This document shows positions 1-8,075 of a stretch of 64,000 bases of DNA, in pieces (the first letter of the stretch is position 1; each line of letters starts with the position of its first letter). The position numbers were made by a program, and so were the translations under genes. This DNA is from Thermoproteota archaeon (GTDB lineage Archaea; Korarchaeota; Korarchaeia; Korarchaeales; Korarchaeaceae): positions 1 through 64,000 of the forward strand of contig JAOZFN010000014.1 of assembly GCA_027492205.1 (NCBI GenBank). The letters run 5' to 3'. The notes beneath the pieces are model-generated. The model was not told where the DNA came from, searched no databases, and was given only the letters and a program-made list of their open reading frames with translations.

Positions 1-1
1 A

Positions 2-2449
2 ATAAAATCCACAAACCCCTGCGTAGCTGGTGATGCTAGGGTGCTTACGCCCGTAGGATGGCTCCGGGCCTCTGAGATCTATCGACTATCTAAGATGACG
101 GGTCCTGTAAAGGCGGTGGCCGTCGATGGAGACGTCTTGGGCGAAGACGGTGAGCCTCAAGCCTATGAGGCGGAGCTGATAACTACTGAGGGAGATGAGG
201 TCATCTACAGAACTGCCCACGGAGATGAGTTGAGGCTCCTCGTTCCAAAGAGGGTCAGGACTTGGGTCTGGCATGTGGGAAGGAAGCAGGGACTGAGGGT
301 GATCACGGAGGAGGGATACGAATTGACGCTCACCCCGGCACACAAGGTCCTCACGCCGGATGGCTGGATAGAGGCGAAGGATCTCAAGCCTGGGGATAGG
401 ATCAAATTGGCGAGGTTGCACCCCTGGTTCTTGAATGAAGCCTATGAAGGTAGTTACGACTTGGACGAGGATGTGGCCTTCGCGTTGGGTTGGCTGGTTG
501 GTGACGGAACCCTCAACGAGCACTACGTAGCGTGGTTCTTCAGCCACGGAGATAAGGCTGCCGAGGAGAGGGTCAGGAGAGGGATAGAGAAACTCGGGGG
601 CAATCCACTCTCCCACACCTACGTACTGAGCGAGAGCGAGCACAAGGTTCAGTACAACAGGGCGACGACTGTCTACAAGAACGTCATGAAACTGATGGGT
701 CGCACGATGGACAGGAGCAGGGAGAGGCACCTGCCCGATATAGCATGGCGCCTCTCTCCTAAAGCTCTGCTAGCGTTCCTCAGGGGCTTGTTCACGGCAG
801 ACGGGTACGTGGACGCAGACAGGGCGGTGAGGCTGACTAGCGCCAGCTTGGAACTACTGAAGGAGGTACAGGTGCTGCTCACCACCATGGGAATGTACTC
901 AGCCATATACGAGAGGCCCTACGAAGGAGAGTTTCATTACACGACCAAGGATGGAGAAGAGAGGACTTACAGGGCCGATGGGTACTACGAGCTGATAGTT
1001 AAGGGCTACAGCAGAAAGATCTTCAAGGACTTGATAGGATTTGAGAGCATTGAAAAGCTAGAGAAACTTCTCTTAAGAAAGACAAAGAGGGACTCGGTGT
1101 GGGTCACTGTCTCTTCGGTTGAGGATGCCGGGTTAGTGGACTTCTACGACTTCACCGTTCCAACATATCATAACTACATCGCTAACGGTCTGATAAACCA
1201 CAACTGTGGCGAGGAGCCTCTATATCCTTATGAGTCCTGCAATCTGGGAAGCATCAACCTCTACGCCTACGTGAGGATAGACGAAGACACCGGCGCCGCC
1301 GAGTTCGACTGGGAGGCCTACGCGAGGGACGTCAGGCTGGCCCTCCACTTCTTGGACAACGTGATAGACGTGAACAAGTTCCCGCTCCCGGAGATAGAGA
1401 GGCAGACCAAGCTCACAAGGAAGGTCGGGCTGGGCCTGATGGGCCTGGCCGACGTGCTCTTCGCCCTCGGGATCCCCTACCACAGCGAGGAGGGCTTCGA
1501 GTTCATGCGCGTCGTGGCCGAGCACCTCACGTACCACGCCCTCGAGGAGTCGACTCGGCTGGCCTCGGAGAGGGGGACCTTCCCGCTCTACGAGCGCTCA
1601 GGATACGCCAGGGGCGAGTTCCCGGTCGAGGGCTACTACCACCCAGAGTGGTGGACGCTCGACTGGTCAAAGCTGGCCCGGGAGATATCCGAGAGGGGAG
1701 TCAGAAACGCTGAGGTCACGACCATAGCCCCGACGGGCTCGATCTCAATGATAGCCGACGTCTCCTCCGGGATAGAGCCGCAGTTCGCCCTAGTCTACGA
1801 GAGGAGGGTCAGCGTGGGGCAGTTCTTCTACGTCGACAGGGAGTTCGAGCGCCAGCTGAAGAGGCTCGGGCTCTACAGCGAGAGGCTGCTGAAGGAGGTC
1901 GCCGACAACGGCGGGTCGGTTCAGGACATCGAGGAGATCCCGGAGGATCTGAGGAAAGTATTCGTGGTGGCCTACGACGTGCCCTGGTGGGACCACGTAC
2001 GCGCCCAGGCCGAGATAACCAAGTGGGTCTGCGCCGCCGTGAGCAAGACCATCAACATGCCGAACTGGGTCACGGTCGATGACGTGGAGAAGGCCTACCT
2101 GTTCGCCCACAGGCTGGGGCTGAAGGGCCTCACCATATACAGGGACGGGTCGAAGGCGGCCCAGGTGCTCGTGACCCCCTCCCAGAGGAGCGGAGAGTAC
2201 GTCCTGGACGTCTCCAACGAGACCCTAGACATAATGAGGTCCCTCGGCATAGAGCCCCCGCCCCGGCGAAGGGCGCCCCCAGAGCAGGCCCGGGGTCAAC
2301 AAGCGACGTCAGCCGTGTTCAGGCCGCCTCCCAGACCCAGCTCGAACCACTTCGAGGTCTGCCCCGAATGCGGGAGCAAGAGGCTGGTGCACCGCGAGGA
2401 CTGCGTCACCTGCCTGGACTGCGGCTGGTCCGCCTGCGTGGTGACCTGA
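2..2449 (+). CDS. nrdJ: Adenosylcobalamin-dependent (class II) ribonucleotide reductase, C-terminal part, interrupted by an intein
   Basis: Reduces ribonucleotides to deoxyribonucleotides with a cobalamin-derived thiyl radical. The reading frame is open from the window edge (5' end outside). After removing the intein (20-1204) the extein reads ...[23 protein letters not shown], the NPCGE active-site loop of class II enzymes, in which the Cys forms the thiyl radical and Asn/Glu are the other catalytic residues. Further on are the [12 protein letters not shown] segment, the phosphate-binding [10 protein letters not shown] loop near 1730, and a C-terminal zinc-ribbon-like tail with two CxxC pairs (2360-2445), usual for the redox-active tail of this family. 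The cobalamin adenosyltransferase gene follows after 9 bases, so cofactor activation and enzyme are probably cotranscribed. Identification is secure; the missing N-terminal part cannot be judged. Confidence 0.96.
   Translation: [815 protein letters not shown]
20..1204 (+). other. Intein with LAGLIDADG homing endonuclease, inserted in nrdJ before the catalytic Cys
   Basis: A 395-residue protein intron. It begins with the nucleophile Cys ([11 protein letters not shown], block A), has a block B with the TxxH-type motif LTPAHKVLT, two dodecapeptide endonuclease motifs ([11 protein letters not shown] near 485-520 and [11 protein letters not shown] near 775-810), block F ([14 protein letters not shown]) and ends in His-Asn directly before Cys+1 of the extein. 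All residues needed for class 1 splicing and the acidic residues of both LAGLIDADG motifs are present, so it looks active in splicing and probably in homing. Its base composition looks less GC-rich than the flanking extein, which fits horizontal arrival. Boundaries follow from restoring the NPCGE motif. Confidence 0.95.
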
Positions 2450-2458
2450 GACTGGGCG

Positions 2459-3028
2459 GTGTCCGCCTTGGGGGGGCGGGAAGGTTCGAGGAGGGGGCCG
2501 AGGTCCGGCGCCTCAGGTCTGGTCCACGTGTACACGGGCGACGGTAAGGGAAAGACCACGGCGGCCTTTGGGCTGGCCATGCGGGCCGTCGGCAGGGGGT
2601 GGAAGGTACTCATCATCCAGTTCCTGAAGGCGAGGGAGTCCGGGGAGGTCCTGGCGGCCGAGAGACTAAGGCCCGAGCTGGAGGTGAGGAGGTTCGGGAC
2701 AGAGAGGTTCATAGATCCGAGGCACCCCAGAGAGGAGGACCTGGCCGTTCTGCGGGCCGGCCTCGAGGAGGCCAGAAGGGCCCTGGCCTCCGGCGACTAC
2801 CGTCTGGTCGTACTAGACGAGATAAACGTCGTCGCCCACATGGGGCTGATTGGCGAGGACGAGATCCTAGAGGCGATCAATTCGAGGGCGGAGGGCGTTG
2901 AGGTGGTCCTGACCGGCAGGTACGCGCCTAAGTCGTTTATAGAAGCGGCCGACTACGTGACTGAGTTCAGGGAGATCAAACACCCGTTCAAGGAGGGCGT
3001 TCAGGCCAGAGAGGGCATAGAGTTCTGA
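2459..3028 (+). CDS. cobO: Cob(I)alamin adenosyltransferase, CobA/CobO type
   Basis: Transfers the 5'-deoxyadenosyl group of ATP to cob(I)alamin, making adenosylcobalamin. The P-loop of this family, GDGKGKTT, is at residues 27-34, followed by the typical AFGLAMRAVGRG and VLIIQFLK segments, the Walker-B-like VVLDEINVV and the GRYAP/LTGR region near the end; 189 residues is the normal length. The GTG start lies 9 bases after the nrdJ stop. The product is the cofactor of the preceding reductase, so the pair is a sensible functional unit. Confidence 0.93.
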   Translation: MSALGGREGSRRGPRSGASGLVHVYTGDGKGKTTAAFGLAMRAVGRGWKVLIIQFLKARESGEVLAAERLRPELEVRRFGTERFIDPRHPREEDLAVLRAGLEEARRALASGDYRLVVLDEINVVAHMGLIGEDEILEAINSRAEGVEVVLTGRYAPKSFIEAADYVTEFREIKHPFKEGVQAREGIEF

Positions 3029-3610
3029 GGGCCCCTCGCGGAAACTTGGCGACCTGGCGTACCGTCTCGCGGGAGCCAGGAGGGGAAAGAGGCCCTGTCA
3101 AAGCGTCCTGACTAGCAGTAACGCCTAGCCAGCGGCGAGCCTGTCAAAGGGATGTGCCGAAGTCGAGCCCGTAGGCCGCACACCTGAAGGTCATCCCCTC
3201 GTAGGTGGGCGTCTTGTACAGGCGGAGGACTACACGAGGTCAACGGCTGAGAGTTCTGCGGTGCTGGGGGGCGACCTTGGCACGGGGACCAGGTGAGAGT
3301 CCAAACTCCTCCTTGTAGCTGGCCGAGTAGGCGATTAGGGATACCGGCGGCGAGGGAGGCGTCAGTCTAACCCCTGCTGACATCCCTTCCTGCGAGACGC
3401 TCAGTCCCGAGATGGCCGAGGCCATCTCGCGCAGGGCTGGCGGACGGGTCGCGCGCCCGGGGCTCCCGGCCCCTTGGGATCCCTGGCTAGCTAGCCGATT
3501 CTGATGGGCTAACTCGCCTTCTTCGAGCCTCAATCGTCTAGACAGGTGCCCCCCACATCCTCAGCGCGTGCTGCCCCCCTTCTTCTCGCGCCGGGCCGTT
3601 TTGATCTAAA
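3029..3610. other. Gene-free stretch with a nested inverted repeat and a decayed coding trace
   Basis: No convincing gene in about 580 bases. Just after cobO, 3029-3095 can fold as a nested structure: GGGCC (3029-3033) with GGCCC (3091-3095), CCCCTC with GAGGGG (to 3085), and CCTGGC (3053-3058) with GCCAGG (3075-3080). It could be a terminator or a small structured RNA. On the minus strand 3153-3236 reads as a plausible protein fragment (RLYKTPTYEGMTF...) separated by a stop from another open stretch up to 3533; I cannot name a family and treat it as possible remnant coding sequence. Confidence 0.35.
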
Positions 3611-3646
3611 GTTAAATAGAGGTAACAGTTCTGTTACCTCGATGTG
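3611..3646 (+). promoter_or_regulatory. Promoter and palindromic operator of the AbiE module
   Basis: An archaeal TATA-like box TTAAATA (3612-3618) is followed at once by a perfect 10-base inverted repeat, GAGGTAACAG-TT-CTGTTACCTC (3619-3640), lying between the box and the GTG start at 3644. The spacing fits a leaderless transcript. A repressor bound to the palindrome would cover the transcription start. AbiEi antitoxins are known to repress their own operon through inverted repeats, so this is the likely operator. Confidence 0.75.
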
Positions 3647-4219
3647 ATTATGCGTCTCTACGAGATGAGGGAGGCCCTCCTGAGGTCGGGCAGGGCGGTG
3701 TTCACCACCCGCCAGCTGTCCGTGGTCCTTGGGGTTCCCAGGGAACACGCCAAGGTCTACGCCCACAGGCTCGTCTCCAGGGGCTGGGCCTGGAGGCCGA
3801 TGAGGGGGCGCATAGCCGTAGCGGACGACGACTTCGCCCTGGCCACGCAGCTCGTGGAGCCGTCGTACGTCACGACCCACGCCGCCCTGCACTTCAGGGG
3901 CCTTCTCGACCAGGTGCCGAGGGAGGTGGAGTGCGCCACCACCAGGCTCAGCATCAGGCTGGACCGCCTCGGGATCAGGTACAGGAGGGTCCACCCCTCG
4001 CTGTTCTTCGGGTACGAGAGGGTGGAGAGGGGCATCAGCTACGCCTTCGTCGCCTCGCCTGAGAAGGCCCTGCTGGACGCGGTGTACTTCGGGTACTCCC
4101 CGACAGAGTGGGGCTTCGCCGACCTCGACACGCTCAGGAGGATGGCCGGGGCCTACGAGAGGCTGGGCACGCCGAGGGCCAGGAGGGTCGTCAGGTGGGT
4201 GAGGGAGGTTGCTGGGTAG
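3644..4219 (+). CDS. abiEi: AbiEi-family antitoxin (winged helix)
   Basis: Antitoxin and autorepressor of a type IV toxin-antitoxin pair. The 191-residue protein opens with a winged-helix-like segment (FTTRQLSVVLGVPREHAKVYAHRL, about 20-45) followed by the wing WRPMRGRIAVAD, then the C-terminal antitoxin domain with the typical THAALHFRGLLDQ and the conserved SPEKALLDAVYF stretch. GTG start at 3644 sits just after the operator palindrome; ATG at 3650 is an alternative. The stop overlaps the toxin start by 11 bases, giving translational coupling. Confidence 0.85.
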   Translation: MIMRLYEMREALLRSGRAVFTTRQLSVVLGVPREHAKVYAHRLVSRGWAWRPMRGRIAVADDDFALATQLVEPSYVTTHAALHFRGLLDQVPREVECATTRLSIRLDRLGIRYRRVHPSLFFGYERVERGISYAFVASPEKALLDAVYFGYSPTEWGFADLDTLRRMAGAYERLGTPRARRVVRWVREVAG

Positions 4220-4991
4220 GGAGGAGATCCTGAGGCTGGCGAGGGCCAGGGGGCTGAGGCCCTGGCAGGAGGAGAAGAGGTACGTCCAGGCGCTCGTCCT
4301 GTACGCGGTGAGCGACTGGCCTGTCGTTATGAAGGGTGGAACATATCTCTGGCTCTTCCACGGCCTCAACAGGTTCTCCGAGGACCTGGACTTCACCGAG
4401 CTCGAGCCCATCGACGCCGAAGCTCTTGAGGAGTTGAGCCTGACCCTGGAGCTCTTCGGCCTCAGGAACAGGGCGAGGGTCCTGAAGGACGATGACTACA
4501 CGCTGTCCTTCAGGGTCAGCGCGTACGGCCCTCTCCACACGTCCGAGAAGGACCTGACCCACGTCAGGGTGGACGTTAGCAGGAGGGAGTCCGTGATCCT
4601 GGACCCTATCCCGGTCAGGCTGGACGAGCCGCGCTACGGGATCCCCCTGACCTTCCTCAGGGGGATGGACCTCAGGGAGGTCCTGGCCGAGAAGCTGAGG
4701 GCCCTGCTGGTGAGGGGTAGGGCCCGCGACCTGTACGACATCTGGTTCCTGGTGAGGAGGGGCGTCGAGGTCGACCCCACGTTGCTCAGGGGGAAGCTCT
4801 CGTTCTACGGCATAGAAGACGCCTCGGCCGTCTTGAGGAGGATCAGGGGGCTGGAGAGGGGCTGGAGGTCGGAGATCGGTCCGCTGGTGCTCGGCGACCT
4901 CCCATCATTTCAGGAGGTGAGAGACGAGGTCCTCGCGGCGCTGAGTGGGTTCACCCGAGGAGGCGAGGGTCAGGAGGGTCAGCGGGCCTGA
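4209..4991 (+). CDS. abiEii: AbiEii-family nucleotidyltransferase toxin
   Basis: Member of the AbiEii nucleotidyltransferase family, the toxin half of the preceding pair. The signature MKGGTYLWLFHGLNR-FSEDLDFTE (residues about 40-63) contains the GG and the catalytic DxD-like acidic pair; the later EVLAEKLRALLVRGRARDLYDIW is the second conserved motif. Length of 260 residues is usual. The start is TTG at 4209, overlapping the antitoxin by 11 bases. Expected to inhibit growth, in some relatives by modifying tRNA; the actual target here is unknown. Confidence 0.86.
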   Translation: MLGREEILRLARARGLRPWQEEKRYVQALVLYAVSDWPVVMKGGTYLWLFHGLNRFSEDLDFTELEPIDAEALEELSLTLELFGLRNRARVLKDDDYTLSFRVSAYGPLHTSEKDLTHVRVDVSRRESVILDPIPVRLDEPRYGIPLTFLRGMDLREVLAEKLRALLVRGRARDLYDIWFLVRRGVEVDPTLLRGKLSFYGIEDASAVLRRIRGLERGWRSEIGPLVLGDLPSFQEVRDEVLAALSGFTRGGEGQEGQRA

Positions 4992-5412
4992 CGGCCTCGA
5001 CCTTGCTCTGGGACTCCCTGCTCGGACCTCAATCGCACGGCCAGGCTCGCGGCGGACGCGGTGCTCAGGGGGATGGAGGAGGGCTGGCCCAGGTCGAGGA
5101 AGTAGGAGTACGACCAAGTCCCTACGGCCCCGAGAGGGTGAGCTTCACCCACCTGGGGTCGTCTACGGGCCTATGGGCCCGTAGACCGCTTGAGTCCAGA
5201 GGAGCTGCCTCCCTCGCGAACGCCCCCGTCAGGCCTCATTATGCCGACCTGCGGCTAGGACGACTCTATAACGGCGATCGGCGCTACAACCAGAGAGACT
5301 TCGGCCATCGCTCCTTTATGCGCCCAGGCTCGGTAAATCTCAGGCCCACCAGGTGTTGAAAAACCTGGGGCCAAGGTCGCGCGTAATATAGGGCAGACGC
5401 GCCGAGCTCGTT
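4992..5412. other. Gene-free stretch after AbiE with a hairpin and a small coding remnant
   Basis: Directly after the toxin stop, the same frame continues to a TAG at 5103 with a protein-like segment (LNRTARLAADAVLRGMEEGW), perhaps the tail of a lost gene. A strong hairpin follows at 5161-5186. The rest shows no supported gene; an AT-rich patch near 5381-5391 may hold the thiI promoter. Confidence 0.4.
5161..5186. terminator. Strong hairpin, possible terminator
   Basis: Perfect 11-base arms GTCTACGGGCC (5161-5171) and GGCCCGTAGAC (5176-5186) around a 4-base loop. No T-run follows, so it may instead be a structured element or the mark of a past insertion. Confidence 0.4.
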
Positions 5413-5439
5413 GAGGGGAGCGCGCTGCGGTACGACACG

Positions 5440-6762
5440 GTGATCGTGAGGTACGGGGAGCTCTGGACGAAGTCCGAGGTGACCAGGAGGAGGATGGAGT
5501 CAGCCCTGCTGAAAAACATCAGGACCGCCCTTTCTGGATTCCAGTTTGAGATCCGGAGGTGGAGGGGCAGGATCTTCGTGGACTCCCGGCAGGCAGAGTT
5601 GGCGGCCGACAGGCTCTCGCGCGTCTTTGGGGTCGCCTCGGTCAGCCCGGCCTCGACCGTGGAGAAGGACTTGGAGGCCATTTCACTGGCGGCCTTGGAG
5701 TTAGCCAGGGAGAGGATAAGTCCGGGGGATTCGTTCGCCGTCAGGGCCCACAGGGCTGACAAGAAGTTCCCCCTGACCTCCCCCGAGATCCAGAGGAGGG
5801 TCGGTGGGAGGATAAAGGCCGAATCTGGGGCGAGGGTCGACCTGAAATCGCCCGATGTCGAGATTTGGATCGAGATATCGGACAGGGCGTATGTCTACGA
5901 TCGGATCATTAGGGGGCCGGGGGGCCTGCCCTACGGGACTCAGGGGAGAGCCGTCATGCTCTTCTCCGGCGGGATAGACAGCCCCGTCGCCGCCTGGATG
6001 GTGGCCAGGCGAGGGGTCCGGCTGGACTTCCTCTTCTTCAACCCCGGCGTCCCAGAGGCAGAGGAACACGCCCACCGCGTGTACAGCTACCTCAGGGACC
6101 GGTGGTACGTGAGCGGGGAGTTCTATGTTTACGACGGCTCAGAGGTCGCGTGGCAGATCCTGAGCAGGGTGAGGGAGGGCCTTAGACAGGTTGTCCTCAA
6201 GAGGGTTATGTACCGACTGGCGCAGGAGCTGGCCCGCAGGACGGGGGCCCTGGCCATCGTGACGGGCGAGAGCATAGGCCAGGTGTCCTCCCAGACCCTG
6301 ACCAATCTAGCGGTGATAGAGGAGTCCGTTGAGATCCCTGTGATCAGGCCGCTGGCTGGCTTGGACAAGGACGAGACCGTGAGTTGGGCGAGGAGGATCG
6401 GGACATACGACCTCTCCATCCAGATCAGGGAGTTCTGCTCGCTTGAGAGGCACTCGAACGCGTCGGCGACGCTCGAGGAGGTCTTCAGAGAGGAGGAGAA
6501 ACTCAAGTTCGATCCCTCAAACGCGGAGTTCAGGGGATACTCTCCCGCTCCTGTGGAGAAGGCTCCGCCGCCCGCCGAGGTGGTTGTGATCAACCTGGAG
6601 AGGGAGCAGGTTAGCCTCGACGAGCTGAGGCCCGGGAGACCCTATGTGTTCGTCTGCCGGGCCGGGGTGTCCGCCAAGCTGTACGCCGAGAAGGCGCGTG
6701 AGAGGGGGGTAGAGGCCTACGCCCTGAGCGAGGAGGAGGCCAGGGAGCTGGGGCTGCTGTGA
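5440..6762 (+). CDS. thiI: tRNA 4-thiouridine / thiazole sulfurtransferase ThiI with rhodanese domain
   Basis: Uses ATP and persulfide sulfur to thiolate U8 of tRNA and/or supply sulfur for thiazole. Order: ferredoxin-like and THUMP region (about 1-160), PP-loop ATPase with MLFSGGIDSPVAAW (about 170-185), the conserved EFCSLERHSNASATLEE, and a C-terminal rhodanese domain with the persulfide Cys in YVFVCRAGVSA (near residue 407). Start is uncertain: GTG 5440 is the first standard codon, but family members normally begin a few residues earlier (...YDTVIVRYGE), and CTG 5425 has GAGGGG six bases upstream. Upstream in-frame stop at 5389. With TusA, DsrE2 and an SQR-like protein at 17-19 kb the organism has an elaborate persulfide-relay set. 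Confidence 0.94.
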   Translation: MIVRYGELWTKSEVTRRRMESALLKNIRTALSGFQFEIRRWRGRIFVDSRQAELAADRLSRVFGVASVSPASTVEKDLEAISLAALELARERISPGDSFAVRAHRADKKFPLTSPEIQRRVGGRIKAESGARVDLKSPDVEIWIEISDRAYVYDRIIRGPGGLPYGTQGRAVMLFSGGIDSPVAAWMVARRGVRLDFLFFNPGVPEAEEHAHRVYSYLRDRWYVSGEFYVYDGSEVAWQILSRVREGLRQVVLKRVMYRLAQELARRTGALAIVTGESIGQVSSQTLTNLAVIEESVEIPVIRPLAGLDKDETVSWARRIGTYDLSIQIREFCSLERHSNASATLEEVFREEEKLKFDPSNAEFRGYSPAPVEKAPPPAEVVVINLEREQVSLDELRPGRPYVFVCRAGVSAKLYAEKARERGVEAYALSEEEARELGLL

Positions 6763-6763
6763 G

Positions 6764-7060
6764 AAGCGGCAAGGTTCCAACATCCTCCGTGGAGATCGCC
6801 ATCTCGGAATCCAGGTCTCGCCTGCCCAGCCTCTCTAAGAACCTCTTCAGAGATCTGTCCTCCGACAGGAACCTCCCGCCAATGGCCACGGCGCAGCCGT
6901 GGCCTAAGCAGTCGAAGAGGTCCCTGTGGCCAGCCAACCTGAGTTCGGCGGCCACCAGCAGCTGTCTGGAGGTTGGCTCGGCTAGTCCCACATCTCCTGA
7001 CAACTTCTTTGATCCTTTTGGCGTATCTAAGGGGATCTTCGAGTACTCTTCCACTCTCTG
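6764..7060 (-). pseudogene. PIN-domain (VapC-like) fragment
   Basis: The minus strand carries the C-terminal half of a PIN-domain RNase: RVEEYSKIPL, then a helix AAELRLAGHR, DLFDCLGHGCAVAIGG and RFLSEDRSLKRFLERLG, matching the third and fourth acidic residues and final strand/helix of VapC toxins. The N-terminal half with the first conserved Asp (usual DTSxL) is not visible, and the frame runs on into antisense of thiI without its own stop near the expected end. I read it as a decayed toxin gene. The remainder of 6763-7201 holds no other supported gene. Confidence 0.5.
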
Positions 7061-7169
7061 ACTCTCTCGGCCTCCAGCTCCACTAGGCTCGAGTACCTCC
7101 CACGCATCCGAGTACCTCCAACACCCCCCCAAACCTCAGCACCTTCCCTGCTATCTCTCTATCGTAAGA

Positions 7170-7202
7170 GAGTCTTTTATCCCAGACAGCCCTTCCACTA
7201 TG
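7170..7202 (+). promoter_or_regulatory. TATA-type promoter of the methyltransferase gene
   Basis: CTTTTATCC at 7172-7181 is centred about 26 bases before GTG 7202, the spacing expected for a leaderless archaeal transcript. Confidence 0.5.
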
Positions 7203-8011
7203 TGCCTCACGGGTCGGACTGGGTCCCTGAGCTATTCTTGAGGCGACCCGAGCTCTTCCTGCGGGTAATGGAACGAGAGGAGATGCTGCGGAGGGGAGAG
7301 AGGCTGGCCAAGGCGATCTCCGACCTGTTGAGGGAGAGGGGGATGGAGGGGGCCAGGCTCCTCGATGTGGGGTGTGGGATAGGGAGAGTTGCGATTCCCC
7401 TAGCCAGGCTCGGGTTCTCGGTGGTAGGCTTGGACATCTCTCCGCTCTACGTGCAGAGGGCTATGGAGAGGGCTGAGAGGGAGGGCGTTGCTGAGTCAAC
7501 CCGCTTCTTGGAGGGGGACGCCAGGTCCATGGTCGATGTGCTCGGAGAGCACTCCCCGTTCGACGCCGTGCTCTTCGTCTGGACCTCCGTCCTGGGATAC
7601 TACGACGAGGAGACCGACTTGGAGGTCCTGAGGCAGGCCAGGAGACTGACTAGGCGGGGTGGGCTGCTGCTGATAGTGGACACGGCGAACCAAGACCACA
7701 CGGCATTCGCCGCGTCGTTCTGCGGGCGTTCGCTCTTCTCTGATTTCGGGGACTTTGCCGTGGTCGAGGAGAGCGAGTACGACCCCAAGAGATCCCGCGT
7801 CAGGACAAAGTGGACCTACTACGAGAGGCGGGGGAGGGATCTCAAGTACGTTGGGGAGGCCGGGTACGACGTAAGGGTTTACGCCCTGCACGAGCTTGTC
7901 GCCCTAGCAGAGCGCGCCGGATGGAAGTTCCAAGAGGCGTTCAGGAACCTCGAGTTGAGGACACAGTTCAGACCGGTTGGCCCCCTAAATGCCATCTTCG
8001 AGGCGGTCTGA
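7202..8011 (+). CDS. SAM-dependent methyltransferase (class I)
   Basis: Class I Rossmann-fold methyltransferase of 269 residues. Motif I is clear, ARLLDVGCGIGRVAIPLA (about 55-73), followed by motif II VVGLDISPLYV and a motif-IV-like FDAVLFVWTSVLGYY. Substrate is not evident; the pattern fits small-molecule or ubiquinone-type methyltransferases of the UbiE/Methyltransf_25 group. GTG 7202 is chosen because of the promoter spacing. It stands alone, tail to tail with the radical SAM gene. Confidence 0.82.
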   Translation: MPHGSDWVPELFLRRPELFLRVMEREEMLRRGERLAKAISDLLRERGMEGARLLDVGCGIGRVAIPLARLGFSVVGLDISPLYVQRAMERAEREGVAESTRFLEGDARSMVDVLGEHSPFDAVLFVWTSVLGYYDEETDLEVLRQARRLTRRGGLLLIVDTANQDHTAFAASFCGRSLFSDFGDFAVVEESEYDPKRSRVRTKWTYYERRGRDLKYVGEAGYDVRVYALHELVALAERAGWKFQEAFRNLELRTQFRPVGPLNAIFEAV

Positions 8012-8075
8012 GCGGCGCGGGAACGGTGGGCGAATCCAGCAGGGGGCAGGCCCTCGGGAGGAGGCGCGTGTAAAC

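Noticed and set aside
3240-3533. 97-codon minus-strand open frame
   Set aside because: No recognisable domain, Ser/Pro-rich translation, no promoter; kept only as possible remnant.
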